Positions 42,212-51,042 of a stretch of 64,000 nt of DNA are shown here, in pieces. The position numbers were made by a program, and so were the translations under genes. Location: positions 1-64,000 of the forward strand of contig CATVYG010000007.1 in NCBI GenBank assembly GCA_958348225.1, in the 5' to 3' direction. Numbering within the stretch: the stretch's first letter is position 1; each line of letters starts with the position of its first letter. Under the pieces are notes generated by a model. It saw only the letters and a list, made by a program, of their open reading frames with translations, was not told the origin of the DNA and searched no databases. The stretch comes from an uncultured Collinsella sp. (GTDB lineage Bacteria > Actinomycetota > Coriobacteriia > Coriobacteriales > Coriobacteriaceae).

Positions 42212-43132
42212 TTAAAGGAGACCGTTGTCCTGGAGGACCTTGCGAATCGCCTCGACGTTCTCGCCGGTCATGGCCTTCACCGGGCGCGGCATGGTCGGGC
42301 TGTCGAAGATACCCATGAGATTCATAGCGGTCTTGAAGGCGCCGACGCCACCGGCATAGCCCTGAACGCCCGAGGTGACATCCCAGATGTGCGAAATCTC
42401 ATTGAGGCGATCCTGCTCGGCCTTGACGGTAGCCCAGTCACCAGCCTGAGCGGCCTTCCACTGACGCACGTAGCCCTCGGGCTCAACGTTAGCGAGACCC
42501 GGGACGGAACCGTCGGCGCCACCGAGGTAAGCGCCGTCAACAACGACCTCGTGACCGGTGAGGATGCTCATCGGATGGCCGTTCTTCTCGTTCTCCTGAA
42601 CGAGATAGCGGAACGAGATGTCATCGCCCGAGGAATCCTTGACGCCAGCCAGGACGCCCTCGGCGCCGAGCTTGGCAAGGAGCTTCCAGGGGAGCTTGGT
42701 GTGGACGCACACGGGGATGTCATAGGCAAAGATGGGCAGGTCGAGCTCCTCGTGCAGGATGCGGAAGTGCTCCTCGACCTCGGTCATGCCCTGCAGGGCA
42801 TAGAACGGGCAGGTGGCGACGAGGGCATCGGCGCCCAGCTCCTGGGCAACCTTGCCGTGCTCGATCATGCGCTCGGTCTCGGTATCGATGATGCCGACCA
42901 GAACAGGCACGCGGTGATCGACGATGCGCACGGCCTCGGCGATAATCTGGCGACGGCGCTCGTCGGTGGAGAAGACGACCTCACCCGAAGAGCCCAAGAA
43001 GAACAGGCCATCGACGCCGGCGTCGATCATGCGGTTGATGCTGCGCTCAAAGGAGGCAACGTCGAGCTGGTGGTCTTCGGTATCGGGAACAACGACGGGA
43101 GGAATAACGCCGGTGAATTTCTGAGTTGCCAC
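42212..43132 (-). CDS. nanA: N-acetylneuraminate lyase-like (DapA/NanA family)
   Basis: 306-residue class I aldolase of the DHDPS/NAL family. Schiff-base Lys165 is in LAGVKDSSGD, Tyr137 in FAYDIP, and the carboxylate-binding loop is GSSGE (residues 47-51), nearer the GSTGE of sialic acid lyases than the TTGE of DapA. Context (nanK, nanE, importer) supports cleavage of sialic acid to ManNAc and pyruvate. The GTG 43132 with AAGGAG is the start; the longer frame overlaps the next gene and lacks a ribosome site. Another 2-keto-3-deoxy acid aldolase is possible. Confidence 0.83.
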   Translation of the reverse strand: MATQKFTGVIPPVVVPDTEDHQLDVASFERSINRMIDAGVDGLFFLGSSGEVVFSTDERRRQIIAEAVRIVDHRVPVLVGIIDTETERMIEHGKVAQELGADALVATCPFYALQGMTEVEEHFRILHEELDLPIFAYDIPVCVHTKLPWKLLAKLGAEGVLAGVKDSSGDDISFRYLVQENEKNGHPMSILTGHEVVVDGAYLGGADGSVPGLANVEPEGYVRQWKAAQAGDWATVKAEQDRLNEISHIWDVTSGVQGYAGGVGAFKTAMNLMGIFDSPTMPRPVKAMTGENVEAIRKVLQDNGLL

Positions 43133-43200
43133 AAGAATCTCCTTAGTTGTCTGGCGGACGGCCCTATGCCATCCACTCTTGTTGGCAGTGTCCAGGCCGC

Positions 43201-44052
43201 CTAGGCCAAAGAACACGGGTAGAACGTTTGGTTAAAGAAGTCGACGACTTCGTTTTCGAACGCATTGATGCGCTCATGAGCGTATTTGGCATAGATGATA
43301 TGCCTTCGGTCACACTCAAGGCCGTTGAATACAGCAAACTGACCCTTGGGATCGCTCACGGTATCCATAAGCGATGTGCCCATGAGCACCGATCCGCGCA
43401 CCCGAGACGACAGCGCCTCGAGACCGCCGGGAATTGGATTGGCGACCGCCGTGCAGACAAGAGCCTGCTCGTCCAGAGCAGACACCGCCAGCGCGACACC
43501 GCCGCCAAGACCCTCACCCCATGCAAAAATGCGGTCGGGATCCATGCCATCAAGATTGCGCGCGACCTTCGCCAACGCGCAGCCCCAACGGACGCGCTCG
43601 ACAAAAGCAGGCGAGGTAATCCCCTGCTGCAGATCGCTAGATCCAATCATTTCATCGTCCAGCGCAAGCACGGCATATCCCATGGCGGCAAACCTCGTCA
43701 TGTGATGCCATCCCCGCACGGGTCGGTCGATGTCATGGAACATCAGGCATAGTGGCACAAGCTCGGATGCCCGGGCACGACCATAAGGCTCGATCAAACG
43801 ACCGTGGACGACATCCCCACCGAGTTCAAAGGAAACCTCGGAGTAGCGCGCGAACGGATTGGCAAAATCAATCGCCGTAACAGTCAGCCCGCAAACGTGC
43901 GGGTTCAAAGCGGCTGTCTCTAACTCGGAAACATCCGCAGAAGTATCGCCGCGCCAACCCCGGAAATCAGATAGCCTTGACGAAACCGTCCCAGCAATTC
44001 CCGCAAGCTCGGGGACAATCAGCTCATTGACATTGCTCTCGCACTTAGACAT
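43201..44052 (-). CDS. CE7-type esterase paralogue lacking the catalytic serine
   Basis: 283-residue alpha/beta-hydrolase of the acetyl-xylan-esterase (CE7) type. It aligns with the upstream neighbour over most of its length, including the C-terminal FAVFNGLECDRRHI. The nucleophile elbow, GASQG in the neighbour, reads GEGLG here (FAWGEGLGGG), so the serine position is Gly181. A likely acid (Asp230) and the His259 region (YAHERINAF) remain. It is therefore probably inactive as a serine esterase and might be a partner, a sugar-binding protein or an enzyme with altered chemistry. Its ATG overlaps the stop of the active paralogue by 8 bases. Confidence 0.8.
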   Translation of the reverse strand: MSKCESNVNELIVPELAGIAGTVSSRLSDFRGWRGDTSADVSELETAALNPHVCGLTVTAIDFANPFARYSEVSFELGGDVVHGRLIEPYGRARASELVPLCLMFHDIDRPVRGWHHMTRFAAMGYAVLALDDEMIGSSDLQQGITSPAFVERVRWGCALAKVARNLDGMDPDRIFAWGEGLGGGVALAVSALDEQALVCTAVANPIPGGLEALSSRVRGSVLMGTSLMDTVSDPKGQFAVFNGLECDRRHIIYAKYAHERINAFENEVVDFFNQTFYPCSLA

Positions 44053-44929
44053 GAGCCTCCCCTCCCTTGCAGAAAAACGGAATGATCAGATCGTCAAAAT
44101 CCTGAATCTCCTCGTGGCCAAAGCCTTCAAAGAACTCATGACGCTTTTCACAGGTCAGGTTGTTGTAGACCGCAAACTGCGTCGCCGGTGGACAGACGAT
44201 ATCGGCCGTGCCCGTGCCAAACAGCACGGGGCATTTGACCATAGGGGCAAAGTTCTTGGAATCGAAGTACGCCAGCTTGGCATAGGCTTCGTCAATACGA
44301 GTCGAGTCCTCGTCAAACCAGCGAGACCAATAGCGCAGGCCCTCGTAGGCAATGTCGTCGGCATCCAAATCCCAGACCAGGCGGAAATCTGACAGGAAGG
44401 GATAGAGGATGGCGGCGCGATTGATAAGCTCGCTGTTAAGCGCGCAGGTCGCAATACCCAAACCGCCGCCCTGCGACGCGCCGTTCACAAACACACGGGC
44501 AAGATCGATGCCCTCGAGCTCGCGAACGATGCGGCACAGGATGCGAATATCTTGGTGCAAGCGGACGTAGTAGAGATTGGCCGGATCGCCGTCGATACCG
44601 GCGACGATATGGCCCGCGACCGTTGTGCCCTCAAATCCGCCAATGTCCTCGGAGGGTCCTCCTTGGCCAGGGCAATCGAGAGCAATCAGCGCCATGCCCA
44701 TACCCGCAAACGACGCCTGCTCAAACCAGCTGCGGCTTGCGCCCGGATACCCATGGAACTGAAGCACCAATGGCACGGGCTCGTCCGAGACAGGTTTAAG
44801 GTACTTGGCGTGCAGACGAGCGCCACACATGCCGGTATACCAGAGATCGAAAAGCTGGCAGGTCGCAGCATCGGTGACCGATGCCGCCTCGATCGCATAG
44901 TCAAGCCCGACGGCGTCGGCCTCGGCCAT
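44045..44929 (-). CDS. CE7-type acetyl esterase (probable sialate O-acetylesterase)
   Basis: 294-residue alpha/beta-hydrolase resembling cephalosporin-C deacetylase/acetyl-xylan esterases. The triad is complete: Ser152 in NGASQGGG, Asp243 in GTADIVCPP and His272 in FGHEEI; QFHGYPGASRSW supplies the oxyanion loop. No signal peptide, so it acts inside the cell. In this operon the likely job is removal of O-acetyl groups from imported sialic acid, as inference; xylan is unlikely from context. AAGGA ribosome site. Confidence 0.85.
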   Translation of the reverse strand: MAEADAVGLDYAIEAASVTDAATCQLFDLWYTGMCGARLHAKYLKPVSDEPVPLVLQFHGYPGASRSWFEQASFAGMGMALIALDCPGQGGPSEDIGGFEGTTVAGHIVAGIDGDPANLYYVRLHQDIRILCRIVRELEGIDLARVFVNGASQGGGLGIATCALNSELINRAAILYPFLSDFRLVWDLDADDIAYEGLRYWSRWFDEDSTRIDEAYAKLAYFDSKNFAPMVKCPVLFGTGTADIVCPPATQFAVYNNLTCEKRHEFFEGFGHEEIQDFDDLIIPFFCKGGEAHV

Positions 44930-45058
44930 GCGATCCTTCCAAAAGAGATCGAAATCTGATGGCGGGGGCTGGGCGCCGCGAAATACACCAAATTGCTGTT
45001 GGAGCTCCGGAGCAGGGGGCTTGGCGCGTTAACCCCACCTTGCGAAACCGCCCGGGTG

Positions 45059-45086
45059 GTGCGCCCGGCAAGTGAGCCGGGCGCAC
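45059..45086 (-). terminator. Hairpin between importer and esterase genes
   Basis: Perfect 11-bp stem GTGCGCCCGGC / GCCGGGCGCAC with a 6-base loop, in the 173-base gap after the second oppF-like gene. No U-tract, so perhaps partial termination or mRNA processing. Confidence 0.6.
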
Positions 45087-45102
45087 GGGAGGGAAAGCGA
45101 GG

Positions 45103-45930
45103 CTACTCGCCGAGCTTGGGATGCAGCAGCGACGGCGCAGCGCCGAGCAGCATCTTGGTGTAGGGGTCCTGAGGGTGCTGGAAGACCTGCTTGGCCTCGC
45201 CCTGCTCGACGATCTTGCCGCCATTCATAACGATGATGTCGTCAGAGATATAGCGGACCGTCTGGATGTCATGGCTGATAAACACCATGGCCAGGCCGAG
45301 CTCCTTCTTAAGGTCGGTCAGCAGGTTCAGAATCTGCGCGCGGACCGAAACGTCCAGAGCCGAGGTGGGCTCGTCGGCGATGATGGCATCGGGGTTCAGC
45401 GACAGGGCACGGGCAATTGCGACGCGCTGGCGCTGGCCGCCCGAAAGCTGACCGGGAAGAACCTCGGCGGCGGAGCTGGGCAGACCGGTGAGCTCCAGGA
45501 GCTCTTTGACGCGCTTCTCCTGCTCGGCCTCGGTACCCAGGTTGTGGACGCGCATGGGGTCGAGCAGTTGCTCGCGAACGACCATGCGGGGATTGAGCGC
45601 CGTGGCCGGGTTTTGGAACACGACCGAGATGACGCGACCCATGTGGCGACGGTCCTCGGCGGTACGTTTGGTAACGTCCTTGCCCTTAAAGTAGACCTTG
45701 CCGCTCGTGGGGGCCTGCAGGCCGCACATGACGTTGGCGGTGGTGGACTTACCGCAACCGGACTCGCCGACGATGCCGATCGTCTGACCGGGCATGAGCT
45801 TAATCGTTACACCCTGGACGGCGTGAACCAGGTTGGGGTGCAGAATCGAGCCGGTACGGGTCCTAAAGGTGACGTGGACGTCATCAAGGAAGATGATCGG
45901 CTCGACGCCGTTGACTGCGGTCTCGCTCAT
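45103..45930 (-). CDS. Opp-type ABC importer ATPase (second system, OppF-like)
   Basis: 275-residue ABC ATPase. Walker A GESGCGKST, signature LSGGQRQRVA, Walker B IIADEPTSALD. It ends soon after the ATPase core and lacks the cysteine-bearing C-terminal extension found in OppF of the first system. It follows the permease-ATPase fusion without a gap and must pair with its ATPase half. Inferred substrate of the system: sialic acid. Confidence 0.9.
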   Translation of the reverse strand: MSETAVNGVEPIIFLDDVHVTFRTRTGSILHPNLVHAVQGVTIKLMPGQTIGIVGESGCGKSTTANVMCGLQAPTSGKVYFKGKDVTKRTAEDRRHMGRVISVVFQNPATALNPRMVVREQLLDPMRVHNLGTEAEQEKRVKELLELTGLPSSAAEVLPGQLSGGQRQRVAIARALSLNPDAIIADEPTSALDVSVRAQILNLLTDLKKELGLAMVFISHDIQTVRYISDDIIVMNGGKIVEQGEAKQVFQHPQDPYTKMLLGAAPSLLHPKLGE

Positions 45931-47946
45931 CTACATCACCTCCGCGTGAGGGGTCAAACCATTTGCCTTGAGCACCTCGTCGGGGAGCTCGGAATAGAAG
46001 TGCTCGGTACCGGGCACGCGCTTGAAGACCGGACGGGTGTCCAGGCCGATGCGCGGATGGCTCGAGCGGGGCGCGAAGCGATCGCCCTTGGGGAAATCGC
46101 GCGGGCTCGGAACGGCGCCGGGCACCTGGTGCAGACGGCCCGAACCGCTCTCGATGGACAGAACGGAGCCCAGAAGACCGCGGGTGTACTCGTGGATCGG
46201 GTTGGTGAGCAGTTCCTTGGTGGGCGCCTGTTCGATAACCTGACCGGCGTACATAACCGTGATGTTATGAGCGACCTCGGCGACCAGCGCCAGGTCGTGC
46301 GAAACGAAGATCATGGCAAAGCCGAGCTTGGCCTGAAGATCGTTGAGCAGCTTGATGACCTGCTTCTGGACGGTAACGTCCAGAGCGGTCGTGGGCTCGT
46401 CGCAGATGACCAGCTTGGGGTCGCGGGTAAGGGCCATAGCGATCAGGACACGCTGACGCTGGCCGCCGGAAAGCTCGTGCGGATAGCTCTCGAGCGTGCG
46501 CTTGGGATCGAGGCCGACGAGCTCCAGGAGCTCCTCGGCGCTACGGGTTCCGCCGCGCTTGGTGAGCTGCTTCATCTGGGCAGAGATGAGCATGGAGGGG
46601 TTGAGCGAGGACAGGGCGTCCTGATAGACCATAGCGATATCGGTACCGCGCAGGCCGAACCACTCCTTCTTGCTCATCTTGAGCAGGTCACGGCCCTCCC
46701 AGAGGACCTCGCCGGAAAGGTGCTCGTCCTCATCGGTCAGGCCCATGATGGCCAGCGTGGTGATGGACTTACCGCAACCGGACTCGCCCACCAGGCCCAT
46801 GGTCTGACCAGGACGGACGTCAAAGTTGACATGGTCGACGACGTTGATATCACCGTGATGCTCAAACTGAATGCAGAAGTCACGGACCGAGAGAATCGGT
46901 TCAACAGACTCGTCGGGCACATGGCGATCGTCACGCTTGAGCTCGACATCGCGCAGGGCGCCAAGGCGAGCGGAGAGGGACTGGGCCTGCTCCTTGTAGG
47001 CGCGAACGGGGTCGGAGACCAGCAGGTCGGCCTCGCGACGCTTGGAGGAATCGGTCGGATCCAGGGCGGCGGAGGGGGCAGCGGCCATAGCGTCGGTAAT
47101 GCCCTCGGAGAGGATGTTGAGCGCCAGGCAGGTGATCATGATGGCCAGGCCCGGGAACAGCGCCTGCCACCAACGGCCAGCGAGCACGCCGCCGCGGGCG
47201 TCGGCGAGGATGTTGCCCCAGGTAGCGGTGGGCTCCTGGATACCAGCGCCGATGAAGGTCAGCGAGGCCTCGAAGATGATGGCGTCGGCGACCAGGGTAA
47301 CGGTGAAGACCATGATCGGGGCGATGCAGTTACGCAGAACATGCTTGATCAAAATCCACGGAGCCTTGGCGCCGGAAACGATGACCGCACGAACATAGTC
47401 CTCGCCGTACTCGGACACGATGTTGGCGCGCACGATACGGGCAATCTGCGGAGTGTACATAAAGCCAATGGCGAAGATGATCGACGGCACGGAGTTGCCC
47501 AGGATGGAGACGAAGACGGCCGCGAGGGCGATGCCTGGGATGGACATGATGATGTCCAAGATACGCATGATCGTCTCGGAGACGGCCTTGCGCGAAACCG
47601 CTGCAAGGGCGCCCACGACCGAGCCGCAGACCAGAGCCATGGCAGTGGCGCCAAAGCCGATAATCAGCGAGTAACGACCACCGTAGAGCATACGCGACAG
47701 AATGTCGCGACCCTTATCGTCGGTACCGAAGATAAATCCGTTGCCGGGAGCCTGGCGAGCCGTAAAGATCTCGACCGGGCTATAGGGGGCAAGAAGGGGC
47801 GCCAGAATCGCAGTCAGGGCGACCAGCACCAGCACGACGGCGGCAATCTTAGAAGACAGCGTCATCTTCTTCCAGCCACCGAGCTTGAGCCCCTTGGAGG
47901 CAGCCTTCTCGAGCTGCTCGGTTTGCTTCTCTCGAATCTTTACCAT
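45931..47946 (-). CDS. Fused permease-ATPase of Opp-type ABC importer (OppC-OppD fusion)
   Basis: 671-residue fusion. Residues 1-300 are an OppC-type permease with about six helices and the ATPase-contact loop VIVSGAKAPWILIKHVLRN. A charged linker of about 50 residues follows. Residues about 350-671 are an OppD-type ATPase with GESGCGKSI, LSGGQRQRVL and VICDEPTTALD. The C-terminal extension has RFAPRSSHPR where OppD has its cysteine cluster, so those cysteines are lost. The frame is continuous, so this is a true fusion. From memory, the Corynebacterium sialic acid importer SiaEFGI has a similar fused subunit. Confidence 0.92.
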   Translation of the reverse strand: MVKIREKQTEQLEKAASKGLKLGGWKKMTLSSKIAAVVLVLVALTAILAPLLAPYSPVEIFTARQAPGNGFIFGTDDKGRDILSRMLYGGRYSLIIGFGATAMALVCGSVVGALAAVSRKAVSETIMRILDIIMSIPGIALAAVFVSILGNSVPSIIFAIGFMYTPQIARIVRANIVSEYGEDYVRAVIVSGAKAPWILIKHVLRNCIAPIMVFTVTLVADAIIFEASLTFIGAGIQEPTATWGNILADARGGVLAGRWWQALFPGLAIMITCLALNILSEGITDAMAAAPSAALDPTDSSKRREADLLVSDPVRAYKEQAQSLSARLGALRDVELKRDDRHVPDESVEPILSVRDFCIQFEHHGDINVVDHVNFDVRPGQTMGLVGESGCGKSITTLAIMGLTDEDEHLSGEVLWEGRDLLKMSKKEWFGLRGTDIAMVYQDALSSLNPSMLISAQMKQLTKRGGTRSAEELLELVGLDPKRTLESYPHELSGGQRQRVLIAMALTRDPKLVICDEPTTALDVTVQKQVIKLLNDLQAKLGFAMIFVSHDLALVAEVAHNITVMYAGQVIEQAPTKELLTNPIHEYTRGLLGSVLSIESGSGRLHQVPGAVPSPRDFPKGDRFAPRSSHPRIGLDTRPVFKRVPGTEHFYSELPDEVLKANGLTPHAEVM

Positions 47947-47949
47947 AAT

Positions 47950-48906
47950 CTACACCGTCCTGATGCGCGGGTTGATGAGCAGGTAGAGCATGTCAACCAC
48001 GATGTTGATGATGATGAAGGCGAGAGCAACGACGATGACGACGCCCTGAACCAGGTTCGCCTCGTTGCCCTGAACGCCCTGCAGAATCGCGGTGCCCATG
48101 CCGGGGAGGTTGAAGATAACCTCGATGACGACAGCGCCGCCCATGAGGTAACCGATCTTAAGACCGAGGGTGGTGACCGGGGTGATCAGCGCATTGCGAA
48201 GAACGTTGATGCCGACGACGACCTTCTCGGGAACGCCGGCGCCGCGAGCCATACGGACATAATCCTTGTCGAGCTCCTCGACCATGGCGGTACGCACGAT
48301 ACGAGTCATCTGGCCCGTCAGCGGAAATGCCAAGGCGATGGCGGGCATGATCATACGTCCCAGATAGCCAACCGGATTCGTGGTGAAGTGAGGCAGAGCA
48401 CCCGATGCCGGGAGCACCTTAAGGTAGGAAGAGAACAGCAGGATCAACAGAACGGCAAGCCAGAACGACGGGGTTGCCAAGCCGGCGATGGAAAAGACGC
48501 GGATCACTTGGTCCGGCCATTTGTCGCGATACAGTGCCGCGATGACGCCGAGCAAAAACGAAACGACCGCACCGATGGCAAGACCGATGAAGGTCAGCTG
48601 CATCGTGACGGGCAGGGCCGTGGAGATGCGCTTGGCAACGGAGTTGCGAGCAGCGCCATAGGTGCCCATGTCGCCATGGATCAAATCGCCCATATAGCGC
48701 ACGTAGCGCACGGGCCAGGGGTCGTCCAGACCATACTTCTCATGGTACTCGGCAACCGCCTCGGGCGAGGCACCGTCACCCAACGCCGTGTAGGCGGGGT
48801 CGGTCTTGGAGAACGACATAAGGAAGAACACCAGGACGGTGACGCCCAATGCCATGATCGGCAGCGCCACAAGACGCCTTCCAATCAAACGTAGCAAGTT
48901 GTTCAC
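47950..48906 (-). CDS. Opp-type ABC importer permease (OppB-like, second system)
   Basis: 318-residue membrane permease. N-terminal LLRLIGRRLVALPIMALGV is OppB-like; the cytoplasmic contact loop is RMARGAGVPEKVVVGINVLRN. Six helices expected. GTG 48906 chosen with AAAGGGGAG upstream. It stops 3 bases before the fusion gene and pairs with its permease half. Confidence 0.9.
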   Translation of the reverse strand: MNNLLRLIGRRLVALPIMALGVTVLVFFLMSFSKTDPAYTALGDGASPEAVAEYHEKYGLDDPWPVRYVRYMGDLIHGDMGTYGAARNSVAKRISTALPVTMQLTFIGLAIGAVVSFLLGVIAALYRDKWPDQVIRVFSIAGLATPSFWLAVLLILLFSSYLKVLPASGALPHFTTNPVGYLGRMIMPAIALAFPLTGQMTRIVRTAMVEELDKDYVRMARGAGVPEKVVVGINVLRNALITPVTTLGLKIGYLMGGAVVIEVIFNLPGMGTAILQGVQGNEANLVQGVVIVVALAFIIINIVVDMLYLLINPRIRTV

Positions 48907-48967
48907 GTTCTCTCCCCTTTCTTTTGTCGGTAGGACCAACTGGTATATGAGTACGGATACTCATTAC

Positions 48968-49001
48968 AAGACCCGAGCGACATCGTTGCCGCCCGGGTCT
49001 T
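48968..49001 (-). terminator. Intercistronic hairpin between binding protein and permease genes
   Basis: AAGACCCG / CGGGTCTT arms with partial inner pairing, in the same position as the oppA-oppB hairpin of the first system. Confidence 0.5.
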
Positions 49002-49063
49002 TGTTTCAACTATGAGGATACGGTCCCAACGACCGACATCCTGCATACAGACTCAAGCGAGTC

Positions 49064-50677
49064 TTACGCCTTGACGGTCGCAACGCCCCTGAAGGACATG
49101 CTCGTCGTGCCGATGCCCTTGAAGCCATCGAGGGCCTCGCCGTTGGGCGCAGTGGACGGATCGTCCCAGGAAGCGGAGACGGTCTTGACGTGGACAACGG
49201 GGTACAGAACGGCGTTGTCGGCAATGATGTCGAAGCACTCGTTCCACTTCTTCTGCTGCTCGTCGCCCTCGGCGGCAAGAGCCTCGTCCATGAGACCGTG
49301 GAGCTTCTGCCACTCAGCGGACTCCTTCCACGGGCAACGGGTCTGCATCCAGACGTTGTCGCCGTACCACCAGTTGAGCAGCAGGTCGGGGTCGGCGCCG
49401 AAGCAGGAAGGATCGCCAGGGGCAAGGAGGATATCGTAGGCCTCGCCGCCGTCGATGGCAGCGTAGGTAGCCGGCGAGGTATCGGTCTGGATGGTCACAT
49501 CGAAGCCGAGAGCGTCGAGGTCGTTCTTGACCTGGGCGGCCATGCCCTTAATCTGCTCGTTGTCGGTGGTGCGCAGGGTGATGGCACCCGGGGTGATGCC
49601 AGACTCCTCGATGAGCTTCTTAGCCTTCTTGGCGTCGGTCTTGTACACCGTGGAAGCCTCATGATAGTTGGTGAAGCTCTTGGGCAGGTAGCAGCTGGCA
49701 GCGGTGGCAAGGCCGGCGAAGGTGTTGCTGACCATCTTCTCGGTGTCGAGCGCATACATGACAGCCTGACGGACCTTGACGTTGTTCCAAGGCTCCTTGG
49801 CGACGTTGAACATGATGAAGCGGGTGCCGAAACCCTGAACGTTATCGATCTTGCAGCCGGCGCTCTCGAGCTGGTCGACGGCGTCAGCGGTAACGAGCTC
49901 CATGACGAGCGTGGAGCCCTCCTGCTGAGCGGTAACGCGAGCGGTGGGGTCGGTCAGGATGCTGTACTGGATCTTCTTATCCTCGGCAGCATACTCACCG
50001 TTGTACTCGGGGTTGGGAACCAGGGTAATCTCGGTATCGGAGATAGAGTCGTACATCCAGGGGCCGGAGCCGATCGGCTGCTTGGCGCGATCCTCCTCGG
50101 TCTGGGTGGCCGGGGTAACGCGGACGATGGCCAGACGATCCTTGAGCAGGGAGAAGTTGGGGACCTTGGTCTTGACCGTCACGGTGCTGGCGTCCTTGGC
50201 CTCGATGGACTCGAAGGGCTGGAAGAACGGAGCATAGGTAGCGGAAGCGGCGCAAGCGGTGTAGGAGGCAACGACATCGTCAGCGGTGACCTCGGTGCCA
50301 TCGGAGAACTTGGCGCCCTTGCGGATGGTGACCTCGAAAGTCGTGTCGTCCACAGACTTGGGATCGTCGGTGGCGAGCTCGTTGAAGGTGCTGTAGTCGT
50401 GGTAATCGATGCCGTAGAGGCCCTCGACGACGTGCCAGTTAGCACCCAGGCCCACAGCGGAGCCGGTGCTGGCGGGATCGAAGCTGGACGGAGCGTAAGC
50501 GGAACCAGCGGTGATCACGCCGCCGCCACGGTTGGCGGAATCGGTGGAACCGGAAGCGGAACCCTCGTCGCTAGAGCTGCCGCCGCAGCCGGTGAGACCA
50601 AGCCCTGCGACAGCAGCGACGCTGCCGGTGAGGCCGAGGAACGAACGCCTGGACATACCCTTGTTGATGATGGCCAT
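49064..50677 (-). CDS. Solute-binding lipoprotein of second Opp-type importer
   Basis: 537-residue family 5 binding protein. The signal peptide has a twin-arginine motif (SRRSFLG, Arg10-Arg11) and lipobox LTGC with Cys31, followed by a Ser/Gly-rich linker. Domain pattern matches peptide/nickel-type binders, a family that also includes sialic-acid-binding SatA/SiaE types. ATG 50677 with AGGAGA. It is the first gene of a unit running to nanE. Ligand inferred from context as sialic acid. Confidence 0.9.
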   Translation of the reverse strand: MAIINKGMSRRSFLGLTGSVAAVAGLGLTGCGGSSSDEGSASGSTDSANRGGGVITAGSAYAPSSFDPASTGSAVGLGANWHVVEGLYGIDYHDYSTFNELATDDPKSVDDTTFEVTIRKGAKFSDGTEVTADDVVASYTACAASATYAPFFQPFESIEAKDASTVTVKTKVPNFSLLKDRLAIVRVTPATQTEEDRAKQPIGSGPWMYDSISDTEITLVPNPEYNGEYAAEDKKIQYSILTDPTARVTAQQEGSTLVMELVTADAVDQLESAGCKIDNVQGFGTRFIMFNVAKEPWNNVKVRQAVMYALDTEKMVSNTFAGLATAASCYLPKSFTNYHEASTVYKTDAKKAKKLIEESGITPGAITLRTTDNEQIKGMAAQVKNDLDALGFDVTIQTDTSPATYAAIDGGEAYDILLAPGDPSCFGADPDLLLNWWYGDNVWMQTRCPWKESAEWQKLHGLMDEALAAEGDEQQKKWNECFDIIADNAVLYPVVHVKTVSASWDDPSTAPNGEALDGFKGIGTTSMSFRGVATVKA

Positions 50678-50813
50678 GTCTTCTCCTATCAATAGAGAAT
50701 CTTACTCGGGAGCACCTAGACTTGCCCCCGCGCAACTTGCGGACGATATATACCTTACCTACCGACGTACCCAACTGAGGTGCCGCGCTCGGCGACCGAT
50801 ACATACATACGCT

Positions 50814-50852
50814 TGAACGGTATTTACTACCGTTCACCGAATTCATTGACAA
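50814..50852 (-). promoter_or_regulatory. Importer/nan operon promoter with operator palindrome
   Basis: TTGTCA (-35, complement of 50847-50852) and TAGTAA (-10, complement of 50824-50829), spacer 17. A perfect palindrome TGAACGGTA-N5-TACCGTTCA (50814-50836) covers the -10, an ideal repressor site. The remaining sequence of 50678-51042 holds weak hairpins after uvrC and no gene. Confidence 0.7.
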
Positions 50853-51042
50853 ACGATTCGTCAGACAGTATGTATCGACGAGGTGAGATATCAGTCTTCG
50901 TCAACCCGCAGGATAGCAGGGTTGTTCACCATGGCTAGTCAAACGTTTTAGCGTTAATAAAACCAGAAATCGGCTGGTAATCGCCGCGAAATAAATGATT
51001 GAAAATCGGCCAATCATGTATATCAGTTGTTTAGAAGCGCAT

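Noticed and set aside
45121..48894. 1257-codon open frame antisense to the importer genes
   Set aside because: Spans three real genes in antisense; the sequence is low-complexity His/Asp/Gly-rich and has no ribosome site or family.
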